Positions 1 to 8,259 of a stretch of 64,000 bases of DNA are shown here, in pieces. Location: positions 1 to 64,000 of the forward strand of contig JAWKOL010000031.1 in the NCBI GenBank assembly GCA_041391225.1, read 5' to 3'. Positions within the stretch are counted from its first letter, which is position 1, and each line of letters opens with the position of its first letter. Below the pieces are notes generated by a model that saw nothing but the letters and a program-made list of their open reading frames with translations, searched no databases and was not told the DNA's origin. A program made the position numbers and the translations under genes. The stretch is from RI-153 sp041391225 (GTDB taxonomy: Bacteria; Chloroflexota; Anaerolineae; Caldilineales; Caldilineaceae).

Positions 1-1004
1 CGCTGCACCGCACCTACGCCCTCTTCGACAACGCCAAATTGCAGGCGCACCTGCTCGGTCAATGCGCCGCGGGCGGCATGACGTGGCATCACGGCAAGGC
101 AGCGCGGATCGATCACAGCGCGCACGCAAGCACCGTCACCAACGAGGACGGGTCCACGATCTCGGCGCGGCTCGTGGTCGACGCCAGTGGACACTTCCCC
201 GCCCTGGTGCGTCGCCCCGCCAAGGCCAACGTCGCCTACCAGGCCGCCTACGGTATCGTGGGCCGCTTCTCCGCGCCGCCCGTACGCGCCGATCAACTCG
301 TGCTCATGGACTACCGCGCCGACTACCTCACCGACGCCGAGCGTCACGCCCAGCCGCCCACCTTCCTCTACGCCATGGATCTGGGCGACGACGTCTACTT
401 CGTCGAAGAGACTTCCCTGGCCCATGCGCCCGCGGTTTCTTTGGAAATTTTGAAAGATCGCCTGTACAGACGCCTCGCCCACCGTGGGGTTGTTGTTCTC
501 GAAGAGCATCATACCGAAGAATGTCTCTTCCCCATGAACCTGCCCCTGCCCGATACGACACAGCCTGTCCTCGGCTATGGTGGGGCGGCGAGCATGGTCC
601 ACCCTGCATCCGGCTACCAGGTGGGGGCAGCGTTGCGCCGCGCACCGGGCCTGGCATCTGCCATCACCGAGATCCTCGACCGCGGACGCCCCAACCCGGG
701 TAGCGCGGCCTGGTCCGCGCTGTGGCCCGCCGACGCCATCCGCAACCGCAATCTCTACCTCTTCGGCCTCGAATGCATCATGCGCTTCGACGAACACACG
801 CTGCACGATTTCTTCAGCACCTTTTTCGCCCTGCCCCACCACCAGTGGACGGGCTACCTTTCCAACACCCTGTCCACGCCCGAACTGGCGTTGACCATGC
901 TCAACCTCTTCGGCCACGCGCCCAACCGCGTGCGGTCCTCGCTTGTCCTCGGCGCGGCGAATCAGCCCGCACTGCTGTGGAAATCACTGGCTGGGTTGGG
1001 CTGA
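1..1004 (+). CDS. Lycopene cyclase-like FAD protein, 5' end cut by window
   Basis: The frame is open from base 3, so the N-terminus with the FAD-binding fold lies outside the window. The remaining ~333 residues fit the plant/cyanobacterial CrtL lycopene cyclase family. There is a FLYAMDLGDD...FVEETSLA block like the FLYAMP..EETSL signature, followed by PLPDTTQPVLGYGGAASMVHPASGYQV, written here in pieces as the PLP, GYGG and VHPASGY motifs that form the conserved C-terminal FAD/substrate region. The family cyclises the ends of lycopene to beta-ionone rings in carotenoid synthesis. No other carotenoid gene is in the window. Cyclase regiospecificity cannot be read from sequence. The gene ends 7 bp before the stop of the convergent phosphoesterase gene. 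Confidence 0.82.
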   Translation, partial: LHRTYALFDNAKLQAHLLGQCAAGGMTWHHGKAARIDHSAHASTVTNEDGSTISARLVVDASGHFPALVRRPAKANVAYQAAYGIVGRFSAPPVRADQLVLMDYRADYLTDAERHAQPPTFLYAMDLGDDVYFVEETSLAHAPAVSLEILKDRLYRRLAHRGVVVLEEHHTEECLFPMNLPLPDTTQPVLGYGGAASMVHPASGYQVGAALRRAPGLASAITEILDRGRPNPGSAAWSALWPADAIRNRNLYLFGLECIMRFDEHTLHDFFSTFFALPHHQWTGYLSNTLSTPELALTMLNLFGHAPNRVRSSLVLGAANQPALLWKSLAGLG

Positions 1005-1011
1005 CGCTGCG

Positions 1012-1716
1012 CTATCTCGCGCCAAAGAAGCGCCGACCTGCGCGCATTTCGTTTTCGTTGAGATGGATCGTCTCCAGCGCCGAGCGCAACGGGGACAGGT
1101 CGTAGTCGAGGCGGTGCAGTTGGATCACGCCGTCGACCAGGGTGGCGTAGTGTGCGCTTTGGTCGGGATCGTCGTTGCGGCGGTAGGACGCGCTGCCGGG
1201 GTTGATCCACAGATGATCGTTGCTCAGGTAGCGGATCGCCTGCCGGTGCGTATGCCCCAGGATCAGCCGCGCCAGAGATCCATCGTCGAAGCTCTCGGCG
1301 TTGAATTGGTGGAAGGCGTGCAGGCTCACAATTTCCTGGTAATCGCGGAAAAGATGGGTCAGCCCGTAGGATTGGCCGTCGATCTCCAGCGTCGTCGCCT
1401 TGGGCAACGCCGCGAGGAAGCCAATATCGTCCGCAGTAAGCCGCTCGACGGTGTAATGCACCCAGGCGCGCTCATGTTCTGCTACAGACGACAGCCTCCT
1501 TCCTTCCTGAAAATTCAACACCGTCCACCCGTCGTGGTTGCCCTGCGTGCAGATCACATCGTGCGCCCGCACCCAATCCAGCACCTCCCGCGGGAAAGGA
1601 CCATAATCCACCAGATCGCCCGTACACAGGATCAGATCGGCGTCGCCTTCCTGCGCCCAGATCGCCTCCAGCGCCACGATATTTGCATGAATGTCCGAGA
1701 GAATGAGTGTTTTCAT
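1012..1716 (-). CDS. Calcineurin-like metallophosphoesterase (YfcE-type)
   Basis: A 234-residue protein with the full metal-binding set of the calcineurin-like fold in order: SDIHAN (residues 7-12), GDLVDYGP, GNHDG, LTHL, LGHTHR and NPGSASYRR. Two metal ions at these Asp/His/Asn residues hydrolyse phosphomono- or diesters. The short single-domain form is that of the YfcE/MJ0936 phosphodiesterase group, whose natural substrate is usually unknown. It lies convergent to the cyclase gene and divergent from the ABC transporter gene. A paralogue with the same motif order is at 36283-37068. Substrate not assignable. Confidence 0.85.
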   Translation of the reverse strand: MKTLILSDIHANIVALEAIWAQEGDADLILCTGDLVDYGPFPREVLDWVRAHDVICTQGNHDGWTVLNFQEGRRLSSVAEHERAWVHYTVERLTADDIGFLAALPKATTLEIDGQSYGLTHLFRDYQEIVSLHAFHQFNAESFDDGSLARLILGHTHRQAIRYLSNDHLWINPGSASYRRNDDPDQSAHYATLVDGVIQLHRLDYDLSPLRSALETIHLNENEMRAGRRFFGAR

Positions 1717-1829
1717 CCCGCCATTCTAGCGCAGAAACGCCAAGTGGAGAAAGCGTACGGCGAAGGCGAGGGGAGTCGTGTATCGTTGTGGGAAACTCAA
1801 ACCATTCATCATTCATTTTTCTTTCTGCC

Positions 1830-2489
1830 ATGCCCGTACTCGAAGCCCAAAATCTCACAAAAACCTACCACATCGAGGATCGAGCCATCACTGTGCTCGA
1901 CGACGTTTCGTTTGCCATTGATCCCGGCGAGTTCGTGGTGATCAAAGGCAGCAGCGGCAGCGGCAAGTCGACGTTGCTCAGCCTGCTCTCCGGCCTGGAC
2001 AGCCCCACGGCGGGCCGCGTCTTCGTGGACGGCAACGACATCACCGATCTCAGCGAGGATCAGCTCGCGCCGTTGCGCAACGAGACCATCGGCTTTGTCT
2101 TCCAGTCGTTTCACCTGGTGCCGTCGTTGCAGGCGTTGGAGAACATCATGTTTCCCGCCGAGCTGAAGGGCGACCGCCACGCCGAGGACCGCGCCCTGGC
2201 GCTGATCGAGCGTGTGGGGCTGCGTGGCCGCGCCGCCAACTACCCGCACCAGCTTTCGGGCGGCGAAAAGCAGCGCGTGGCCATCTGCCGTGCGCTGATC
2301 AACGATCCGCAGATCCTCTTTGCCGACGAACCCACCGGCAACCTCGACTCGAAGAACGGCGACGCCATCCTCGATCTGCTGCTCGACCTGCACCGCGAAC
2401 GCCGCATGACGCTGGTGATGGTCACCCACAGCGAAGAAATCGCGGCGATGGCGGAGCGGGTTGATCTTGCACGATGGGCGACTCATTGA
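1830..2489 (+). CDS. ybbA: ABC transporter ATPase, YbbA/LolD type (3' frameshift)
   Basis: A 219-residue ATP-binding subunit. Walker A is GSSGSGKSTLL (about residues 40-50), the Q-loop region is GFVFQSFHLVPSL, the signature is LSGGEKQRVAICRAL and Walker B is ILFADEPTGNLD, the LolD/MacB/YbbA group pattern. ATG at 1830 is chosen because homology starts there (MPVLEAQNLTK). The frame used ends in VDLARWATH, but one frame over the expected tail ILHDGRLIED continues from 2461, so a single-base indel near 2460 is inferred. It is followed by a two-FtsX permease and a GDSL esterase, the neighbourhood known as ybbA-ybbP-tesA in E. coli, which suggests a lipid- or lipoprotein-related exporter. Cytoplasmic, membrane-associated. 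Confidence 0.85.
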   Translation: MPVLEAQNLTKTYHIEDRAITVLDDVSFAIDPGEFVVIKGSSGSGKSTLLSLLSGLDSPTAGRVFVDGNDITDLSEDQLAPLRNETIGFVFQSFHLVPSLQALENIMFPAELKGDRHAEDRALALIERVGLRGRAANYPHQLSGGEKQRVAICRALINDPQILFADEPTGNLDSKNGDAILDLLLDLHRERRMTLVMVTHSEEIAAMAERVDLARWATH

Positions 2490-2502
2490 AGATACCGACA
2501 AC

Positions 2503-5019
2503 ATGTCCATGCTTAACCTCCGCTTCCTCCGCCGCCAGTTGACGGCGACGAAAAAACAATCCGCCATCTTTGTGCTGTGTGTGACGCTTTCCATGGTGTC
2601 GCTGGTGGCGCTGCGCAGTTTCGGCGACAGCATCAACCGCTCTTTGTTGACCGACGCCAAAGAGCTACAAGCCGCCGATGTGATCGTGGAATCGAACTTC
2701 GGGCTGTCCGACTCACTGGCGGCGCGCATCGACGAACTCGGCGCAGGGCGGCGTGGCAAGCGCCCGCGTCTGGGAGTTCTACACCGTGGTGCGCCTGCCC
2801 AACGGCGAAGGATCGCTGCTCTCTAACGTCAAGGCGGTGGAGCCGGGCTATCCGTTCTACGGCGAAGTTGTGCTGGCGTCGGGCCGTCCTTTCGCGGACG
2901 AGCTCAGCGGCGGCAGCGTGATCGTGGAGCAGGCGTTGCTGGATCGGCTGGGGCTGGCGGTGGGCGATTTGCTTGAAATCGGCCAGGCCACCCTGCCCAT
3001 CACCGACGTCGTCCTCGTGGAGCCGGATCGGCCGGTCAACTTCTTCGATCTGGGGCCGCGCATCTTCGTGGCGTCCGTCGATCTCGATGCGCTCGATCTG
3101 GTGAAGCCGGGCAGCCGTGTCAGCTACTCCACCCTCCTGCGCGTGGACGACGAAAGCCGCCTCGACGCCGTGGCGCGGTCCTTGGCCGAGGCGCGCGACG
3201 TGGGCCAGGAAAGCATCCAGACCTACCGCACCGCGCCGTCCGGTGTGCAGAGTTTCTTCGACAACCTGATCTTCTTCCTCAGTTTGGTGGCGATCTTCAC
3301 GCTGCTGCTCTCGGGCATCGGCATCAGAAACGTTGACGGCCTTTCTGCGCGAACGCTTCACCACCATCGCCATCGTCAAGACGCTGGGAGCCGCGGGCGC
3401 TTCGTCGCCTTCAACTTCTGCGCCATCGTCGCCGCGTTGGCGCGTTGGGCATTGGGATAGGCCTGATCTTGGGCTTTCTTCTCCGATTGGCGCTGCCGAC
3501 GCTGTTGGGTGATCTCCTGCCGCCGGATGTGGACCTGGCGATCTCGGCGCGTAACGTCGTGGAGGGCCTGCTGCTGGGTGTCTTCGTGCTGGAAACGTTC
3601 ACCTTTATTCCACTCTACCAGTTGGGCGATCTGCGCCCGCATTTCATCTTCCGCAAAGAAGCGATCCGGCTGGATCGGCCACTGCCCTACATTGCAGGCC
3701 GTGTTGATCCTAGCCGCCTTCGCGGGCATGGTCTACTGGCTGCTCGGCGAGTTCGACACCATGCTCTACTTCGTCGCCACGGTGACGGGGCTGCTGCTCA
3801 TCTCCGCCGCCCTCACCGAGGTGACGCTGCGCCTGTTGCGCCGCTTGCGTCTGCGTTCGCTGCCGCTGCGCCGGGCGTTGCGCAGGCTGTTCCGTCCGCG
3901 CAGCCGCAGGGCCATCATCATCACGCTTTCGGCCAGTTTGGCCGTGTTGTTCTGTCTCTTCCTCTCGTGGAGCAGACGCTCAACGCCAACTTCGTGGTCA
4001 ACTATCCTGAAGGCGCCCAACGTCTTCTTCCTCGATATCCAGCCCGATCAGGTAGACGATTTCCGCGCCGCCTGGGCGAGGACGTGCCTTTCTTCCCCGT
4101 GGTCACCGGCACGCTGGAAGAGATCAACGGCGAACCGCGCCGCCGGGGATCACAGAACAACGACGACGGGCCGACTGATCCCATGCAAGGCAGCCAGCGC
4201 CGCAACTTCGAATTCAACCTCACCTACCGCGACGAACTCATCGACAGCGAAGGAATCGTGGCGGGCGACACGCTCTTCGATGCCAACTTCACAGGTGCGC
4301 AGGTCTCTGTGCTCGACGAGATCACCGATTGGGCGGGCGTGGGCATGGGCGACGTGCTGCTCTTCCGCATTCAGGGCGTACCGCTGGAAGCCACCGTCAC
4401 CAGTGTGCGCACGCGCACCGCCGAGGGGATCGAACCCTTCTTCAGCTTCGTCTTCCCCAGCGACGTGCTGGGCAGTGCGCCGCAGAGCATCTTCACGGCG
4501 CAGCGTGTCCCCGTTGCCGACGTACCCGCGCTGCAAAATCGCATCGTGGCGCAGTTCCCCAACGTCAGCGTCCTCGATGTCACCGCCACCATCACCACCT
4601 TTTCGGGTCTGGCGCGGCGCATCACCAACGTGGTGCGCTTCTTCACCGTGTTCAGCATCATCGCCGGGCTGCTGATCGTGGTCAGCGCCGTCTTCGCCAC
4701 CCGTTTCGCCCGCATCCAGGAAGCGGCGTACTACAAAGTGTTGGGGGCCAAAGGCGAATTTGTGTTGCGCGTCTTCACGCTGGAGAATCTGCTGCTGGGG
4801 TTGGTCAGCGCGCTGCTGGCGTTGGGCATGGCGCAGATCGGCAGTTGGCTGATCAACACGCGGCTCTTTGAACTGGAATATCAGCCCTTCTGGGCTGCCA
4901 GCGTCACCATGATCGGGATCACCATGCTACTCGTCACCGCCGTGGGCATGGCCGCGTCGATCTCGATCCTGCGCGCCCGGCCGATCCACTTCCTGCGCGA
5001 ACAGGCGGAGGAGGAATGA
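2503..5019 (+). CDS. ybbP: FtsX-like ABC permease, YbbP type, broken by frameshifts
   Basis: Joining frames gives one protein of about 830 residues with two FtsX/MacB-type permease units. The N-terminus (MLNLRFLRRQLTATKKQ, a TM helix, then an extracytoplasmic domain) lies in the frame of 2461. The frame then changes near 2745, 3325, 3400, 3445, 3690 and 4010. Conserved pieces include LIFFLSLVAIFTLLLSGIGI, TAFLRERFTTIAIVKTLGA and, in the second half, VRFFTVFSIIAGLLIVVSAV plus IQEAAYYKVLGAK. Good codon structure in every segment and breaks often at G/C runs suggest sequence errors rather than old decay, but a pseudogene is possible. It follows its ATPase without a clear gap. Stop at 5017-5019. 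Confidence 0.7.
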
Positions 5020-5020
5020 G

Positions 5021-5218
5021 ACACCGCAAAGGCGCAAAGGACGCAAGGATCAAAAAAGAGGACACGGATTTCAGGATTTTCAGGAGACAGAGCAGGAAAG
5101 AAGAAGAGGAGGAAAACGAAGGAATCTCATTCTCTACCTCTCCTGTCCTGTTCTGTCCTGACAATCCTGAAATCCGTGTCCCTCTCCTTTCTGCTCTCTC
5201 TTCTGGCCTTTGCGGTGT
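5021..5218. repeat. MITE-like palindromic intergenic element
   Basis: The 198-bp element begins with ACACCGCAAAGGC and ends with its exact complement at 5206-5218. A second, nested perfect pair lies inside: 17 bp starting GACACGGATTTC at 5061-5077 and its complement at 5164-5180. No coding capacity is convincing. The nested inverted-repeat design resembles non-autonomous mobile or palindromic intergenic repeats. A related short stretch (GACACCGCAAAAAGACACC) is at 26090-26108. Confidence 0.6.
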
Positions 5219-5244
5219 ATTTTGTCTGGAACTGAATTGAGTAG

Positions 5245-5920
5245 ATGATGAAACAGCTATTGTTTTTCTTGAATCTCTTGTTTCTCTCTGTGGTCCTCGT
5301 CGCCTGTGGCGCGGACGAATCCGCGCCGCCGACGCCTGTCACCGCGGCTACGGACACGCCGATCCGCGTGGTGGCGATGGGCGACAGCCTCACCGAAGGC
5401 CTCGGCGTCGATCCCGATCAGGCGTATCCGGCGCAGTTGGCGCGCAAGCTGGTCGCGGACGGCTACAACGTGGACGTGATCAACGCGGGCATCAGCGGCG
5501 AAACCACCAGCGGGGCGCGTTCCCGCGTCGACTGGGTGCTCAGCCTCGACCCCGATGTGGTGATCCTGGCTACCGGCGGCAACGACGGGCTGCGGCATCG
5601 ATCCGTCTCTCACCGAGGACAACATCGGCACGCTGGTACAACGCTTCCAAGAGTCGGGCGCGGTGGTGGTGCTGGCGGGCATGGAGATGGTGCAGAACAT
5701 GGGCGAGGTCTACACGTCCGCCTTCCGCGCCATCTACCCCGACGTGGCGGCGCGCCATGACGTGATCCTGATCCCGTTCTTCCTCGAAGGCGTGGGCGGC
5801 GATCCTGCCCTCAACCAGCCCGACTTCGTCCATCCCACCGCGGCGGGATATGAAGTTGTGGTGGAGACGATCTATCCGTATGTGGTGGAGGCGTTGGAGA
5901 GGGTGGGGACTGGGGATTGA
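5245..5920 (+). CDS. tesA: GDSL-family esterase/lysophospholipase lipoprotein, TesA-like (frameshift ~5597)
   Basis: Signal peptide with a lipobox (VVLVAC, Cys21) predicts a lipoprotein. Block I is MGDSLTEGLG with the nucleophile Ser48, block III is ATGGND, and block V is DFVHPTAAGYEV with the catalytic Asp/His, giving an SGNH hydrolase of TesA (arylesterase/thioesterase I) type. The first frame runs off at 5597 (GNDGLRHRSV). Adding one G in the run there restores GIDPSLTEDNIGTLVQRF and the remaining C-terminus, which stops at 5918-5920. So this is one gene of about 224 residues with a single-base break. Downstream of the YbbA/YbbP-type transporter; the two may act on the same lipid substrates. 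Confidence 0.82.
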
Positions 5921-5926
5921 CTTACA

Positions 5927-5975
5927 GTTTTGAAATTCGTGCGTCGCTGTTCCAGCGACGCACGAATTTCAAAAC
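5927..5975. repeat. Perfect 23-bp inverted repeat with 3-nt loop
   Basis: The arms are 5927-5949 (starting GTTTTGAAATTCG) and 5953-5975, perfectly complementary, with loop TTC. It sits between the convergent tesA-like gene and the MerR/PhnB tail. No U-tract follows the stem on either strand, so it is not a textbook intrinsic terminator, though a stem this strong would pause or stabilise both 3' ends. Confidence 0.7.
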
Positions 5976-5979
5976 AAAA

Positions 5980-6047
5980 CTATGCCTCGTCGTATGCCTT
6001 TTGCAGACCGGCGATGTCGATCTTAGTCATTTGCAGCATGGCCTGGC
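5980..6047 (-). pseudogene. Remnant C-terminus of a PhnB/VOC-family protein
   Basis: Reading the minus strand just after the MerR stop gives VGQAMLQMTKIDIAGLQKAYDEA and a stop at 5980-5982. The pieces AMLQM, KIDIA and LQKAYD are the usual last residues of PhnB-like (3-demethylubiquinone methyltransferase-domain) VOC proteins. Nothing of the rest of that domain is present, so a deletion has joined this tail to the MerR gene. Short match, so moderate confidence. Confidence 0.5.
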
Positions 6048-6904
6048 CTACCCGGCCTTCACAATCGGCAATTGCAGTTCGATCACAACCCATTCGGGCG
6101 CTGGTCCACCCTCGGGGTGCGCCGAGCCGGAGAGATGCAACTCACGCAGCGGCCCCGCAGGGACATGCCCATGCAGCCCCGCCCAACGCAGCAATTCGAG
6201 GACGCCGTCGGTCATCGACTCGAACGATCCTTCGTAGATCAGCGCCGCCGTTAGTGGAGACTCGGGCAACTCGCGGAATTGCACGTCCTGTGTCTGGGGA
6301 GGCACGCCACCCAGCCGCCGTCCACGGCCACGCCGATCTCTACATCCAGATCGTTTTCTTTGTACTCGTCCTCGTGGTAGAGGGTGACTTCCGGTTCTTG
6401 CGGCGGCACGTTCAACGTCTTCAACTGCGTGTAGAGATAGTTCGTCATGCGTTGGCAGTGGAAGCCCATCTGCGCCACATGCGGCACGATCTGGCGCACC
6501 GACGCCAGCGGCTGTGGCGCCACCGCCTTCACCACCACCTCGTACGGCGACGGCTGCCCTGGTTCTCGATCTGGTGCAGCCGCGCCATCCACTTCCACCA
6601 GACGCATCTGCTGTTCCTGGAGTTCACGCTGGATCTCGACGCGGCGCATGGTCAACATCCCTCGCAACTGCTCAACGGGCAGATCGTCGCCGTCGGCCAG
6701 CAACTGCCCAATCTGCTCCAGTGAGAGCCCCAGATCCTTGAGCGCGATGATGCGATGCAGCCGCGGCAACTGGTCAATCGTGTAGTAGCGATAGCCCGTC
6801 CACTTGTCGATCTCGTTAGGCACCAGCAGTCCCAACTGATCGTAATGCCGCAACATGCGCGTGGACACCTGGCCGAGTTTGGAAAAGTCGCCGATTTTGA
6901 ACAT
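6048..6904 (-). CDS. MerR-family regulator with GyrI-like effector domain (frameshift ~6300)
   Basis: N-terminal MerR winged helix: MFKIGDFSKLGQVSTRMLRHYDQLGLL, then WTGYRYYTIDQLPRLHRIIALKDLGLSLEQIGQLL, with a coiled-coil dimerisation helix (residues ~75-105). The C-terminal half is a GyrI/AraC-effector-like domain (YEVVVKAVAPQPLASVRQIVP...VEIGVAVDGGW). The frame breaks near 6300; the adjacent frame supplies PPQTQDVQFRELPESPLTAALIYEGSF and ends ELQLPIVKAG. The whole would be ~285 residues, like BltR/BmrR-type multidrug-responsive activators. The ligand is unknown. Such proteins usually act on a nearby promoter; the ctaA gene is divergent. Confidence 0.8.
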
Positions 6905-7121
6905 CGTCAGAACTCCTGCACTGTAGTAATCGCAACGCAGGTGATTGCAACGTAACTCTGATCAAATTATACCGCTGACCACAATCAATCTGCTATACGT
7001 TTGCCCAAATCACCAATCACAAATCACGATTCACCGCTCACACGTGGTAGAATGAGTGCCACGCTCGGCAACATGCGCCGACTTGAAAACAACGGATTCT
7101 TTGAGGACAGCGAATTCAACC

Positions 7122-7826
7122 ATGAAACTCAATGCTCTGGCAAAATACTCCTGGGGTGTGCTGTTTTACAACCTATTGGTGATCATGTGGGGCGCGTACG
7201 TGCGCGCCACCGGCTCCGGTGCAGGCTGTGGGCGACATTGGCCCGTGTGCAACGGCGAGGTAATCCCCGCGCCGAATCGATTGAAACGTTGATCGAGTTT
7301 TCGCACCGCGTCACCAGCGGATTTGCCCTGATTTCGGTGATTGTCCTGCTGGTGTGGGCATATCGAGCCTACGCGCCAGGACATGTTGTGCGTCGCGGCG
7401 CTATGGCCTCGATGGTGTTGATGATCGTAGAAGCGTTGTTGGGCGCCGGTCTGGTCCTCTTCGAGCTGACGGCAGACAACGCCACCGTCGCCCGCGCCTT
7501 CGCAATGGCGCTGCACCTGATCAACACCTTCCTCCTGCTGGCGGCCATCACGTTGACGGCGTGGTGGGCGTCCGGCGGTAAGGAGATCAGCCTGCGCAAC
7601 GTCGGCGGCTGCGTTGGGCGCTGTTGGCCGCCTTCCTGGGGACGATCATCCTCGGCGCCAGCGGCGCGGTGACGGCGCTGGGCGACACGCTGGTGCTCAC
7701 GGCGGGTATGTCACCTGCCGATTCGCCGCTGCTGGCGACGCTGGTGGAACTGCGCATCCTGCATCCGCTCATCGGCGTCTTGGTGGGCGGCCTGATCTGG
7801 TTGCTTTCGCATGGGCTGATCCAGCG
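7122..7826 (+). pseudogene. ctaA: Heme A synthase CtaA/COX15, frameshifted and 3'-truncated
   Basis: The start is MKLNALAKYSWGVLFYNLLVIMWGAYVRATGSGAGCGRHWPVCNG, with the CtaA hallmarks VRATGSGxGCGxxWPxCNG and, in the next frame, ESIETLIEFSHRVTSG (conserved E and H of the first heme site). Frame breaks at ~7278 and ~7605 each fit one missing C or G in a run. The protein continues TIILGASGAVTALGDTLV and HPLIGVLVGGLIWLLSHG, then at about 7820 becomes the antisense of the convergent DUF1801 gene. About the last third of CtaA (the second heme-binding half) is missing, so a deletion breakpoint is inferred. CtaA converts heme O to heme A for cytochrome oxidase. Confidence 0.8.
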
Positions 7827-8112
7827 GGAACTGTACCGATCCCTTGGCCCCCTTGAACTGGGACAACCTCTCCTGAAACGCTTCGACGCCGGTAGGCGTG
7901 GGGTAGAAACCGATGTGGTTCTTGAACGCGGCAAAGTGGACAAGATTGCCATGCAGGTAAAAAGTGGGCATCTGGTAGCTGATCTTCTCTGTGGCGTCGG
8001 GTGCAGCGTCCTTGACGGTGGCGCGCACCGCTTGCAGAATGGCCTGGATCTCCGCCGGGAAGGTAGCGATGTATTCGTCGATGCTGGTGAAGCCGGTCTT
8101 GGGGCTGTCCAT
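7711..8112 (-). CDS. DUF1801 (YdhG/YjhG-like) protein, C-terminus replaced
   Basis: The N-terminal ~95 residues are a good DUF1801 domain: TSIDEYIATFPAEIQAILQAVRATVKDAAPDATEKISYQMPTF, then FKNHIGFYPTPTGVEAF and KGAKGSVQFPLDQP (shown here as its recognisable blocks). After QFPLDQP, where the family continues to a KxVxxR tail, the reading frame enters the antisense of ctaA (RKQPDQAAHQDADERMQ...), so the native C-terminus is lost. ATG at 8112 starts at MDSPKTG. The family resembles frataxin-fold proteins of unknown role. The breakpoint is the same as that of ctaA. Confidence 0.75.
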   Translation of the reverse strand: MDSPKTGFTSIDEYIATFPAEIQAILQAVRATVKDAAPDATEKISYQMPTFYLHGNLVHFAAFKNHIGFYPTPTGVEAFQERLSQFKGAKGSVQFPLDQPMRKQPDQAAHQDADERMQDAQFHQRRQQRRIGR

Positions 8113-8144
8113 GTGAGGCTCCGTTGGATGTGAACAAGATGAAT

Positions 8145-8172
8145 CCAGAGAAATGGTGATCCACGAAGGCAC
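8145..8172. repeat. Fragment of the CCAGAGAAA...CCACGAAGGCAC intergenic repeat
   Basis: This stretch matches one arm of the palindromic element at 40465-40625 (CCAGAGAAA, then TGATCCACGAAGGCAC). No partner arm is nearby, so it is taken as a solo fragment. It overlaps the 5' flank of the DUF1801 gene. Confidence 0.5.
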
Positions 8173-8259
8173 GCAGATAAGCGGATAGCGTTTCCCTTAG
8201 ATCCAAATTACAATAGGAACGCTCCAATTACGACATCGTCAAATTAAATAGGGATTAAA

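Noticed and set aside
2461..2826. Fused ABC ATPase-permease polypeptide
   Set aside because: The ATPase tail and permease start share one frame after 2461 with no stop, but the region has several indels, and separate subunits are the rule for this family; unresolved until resequenced.
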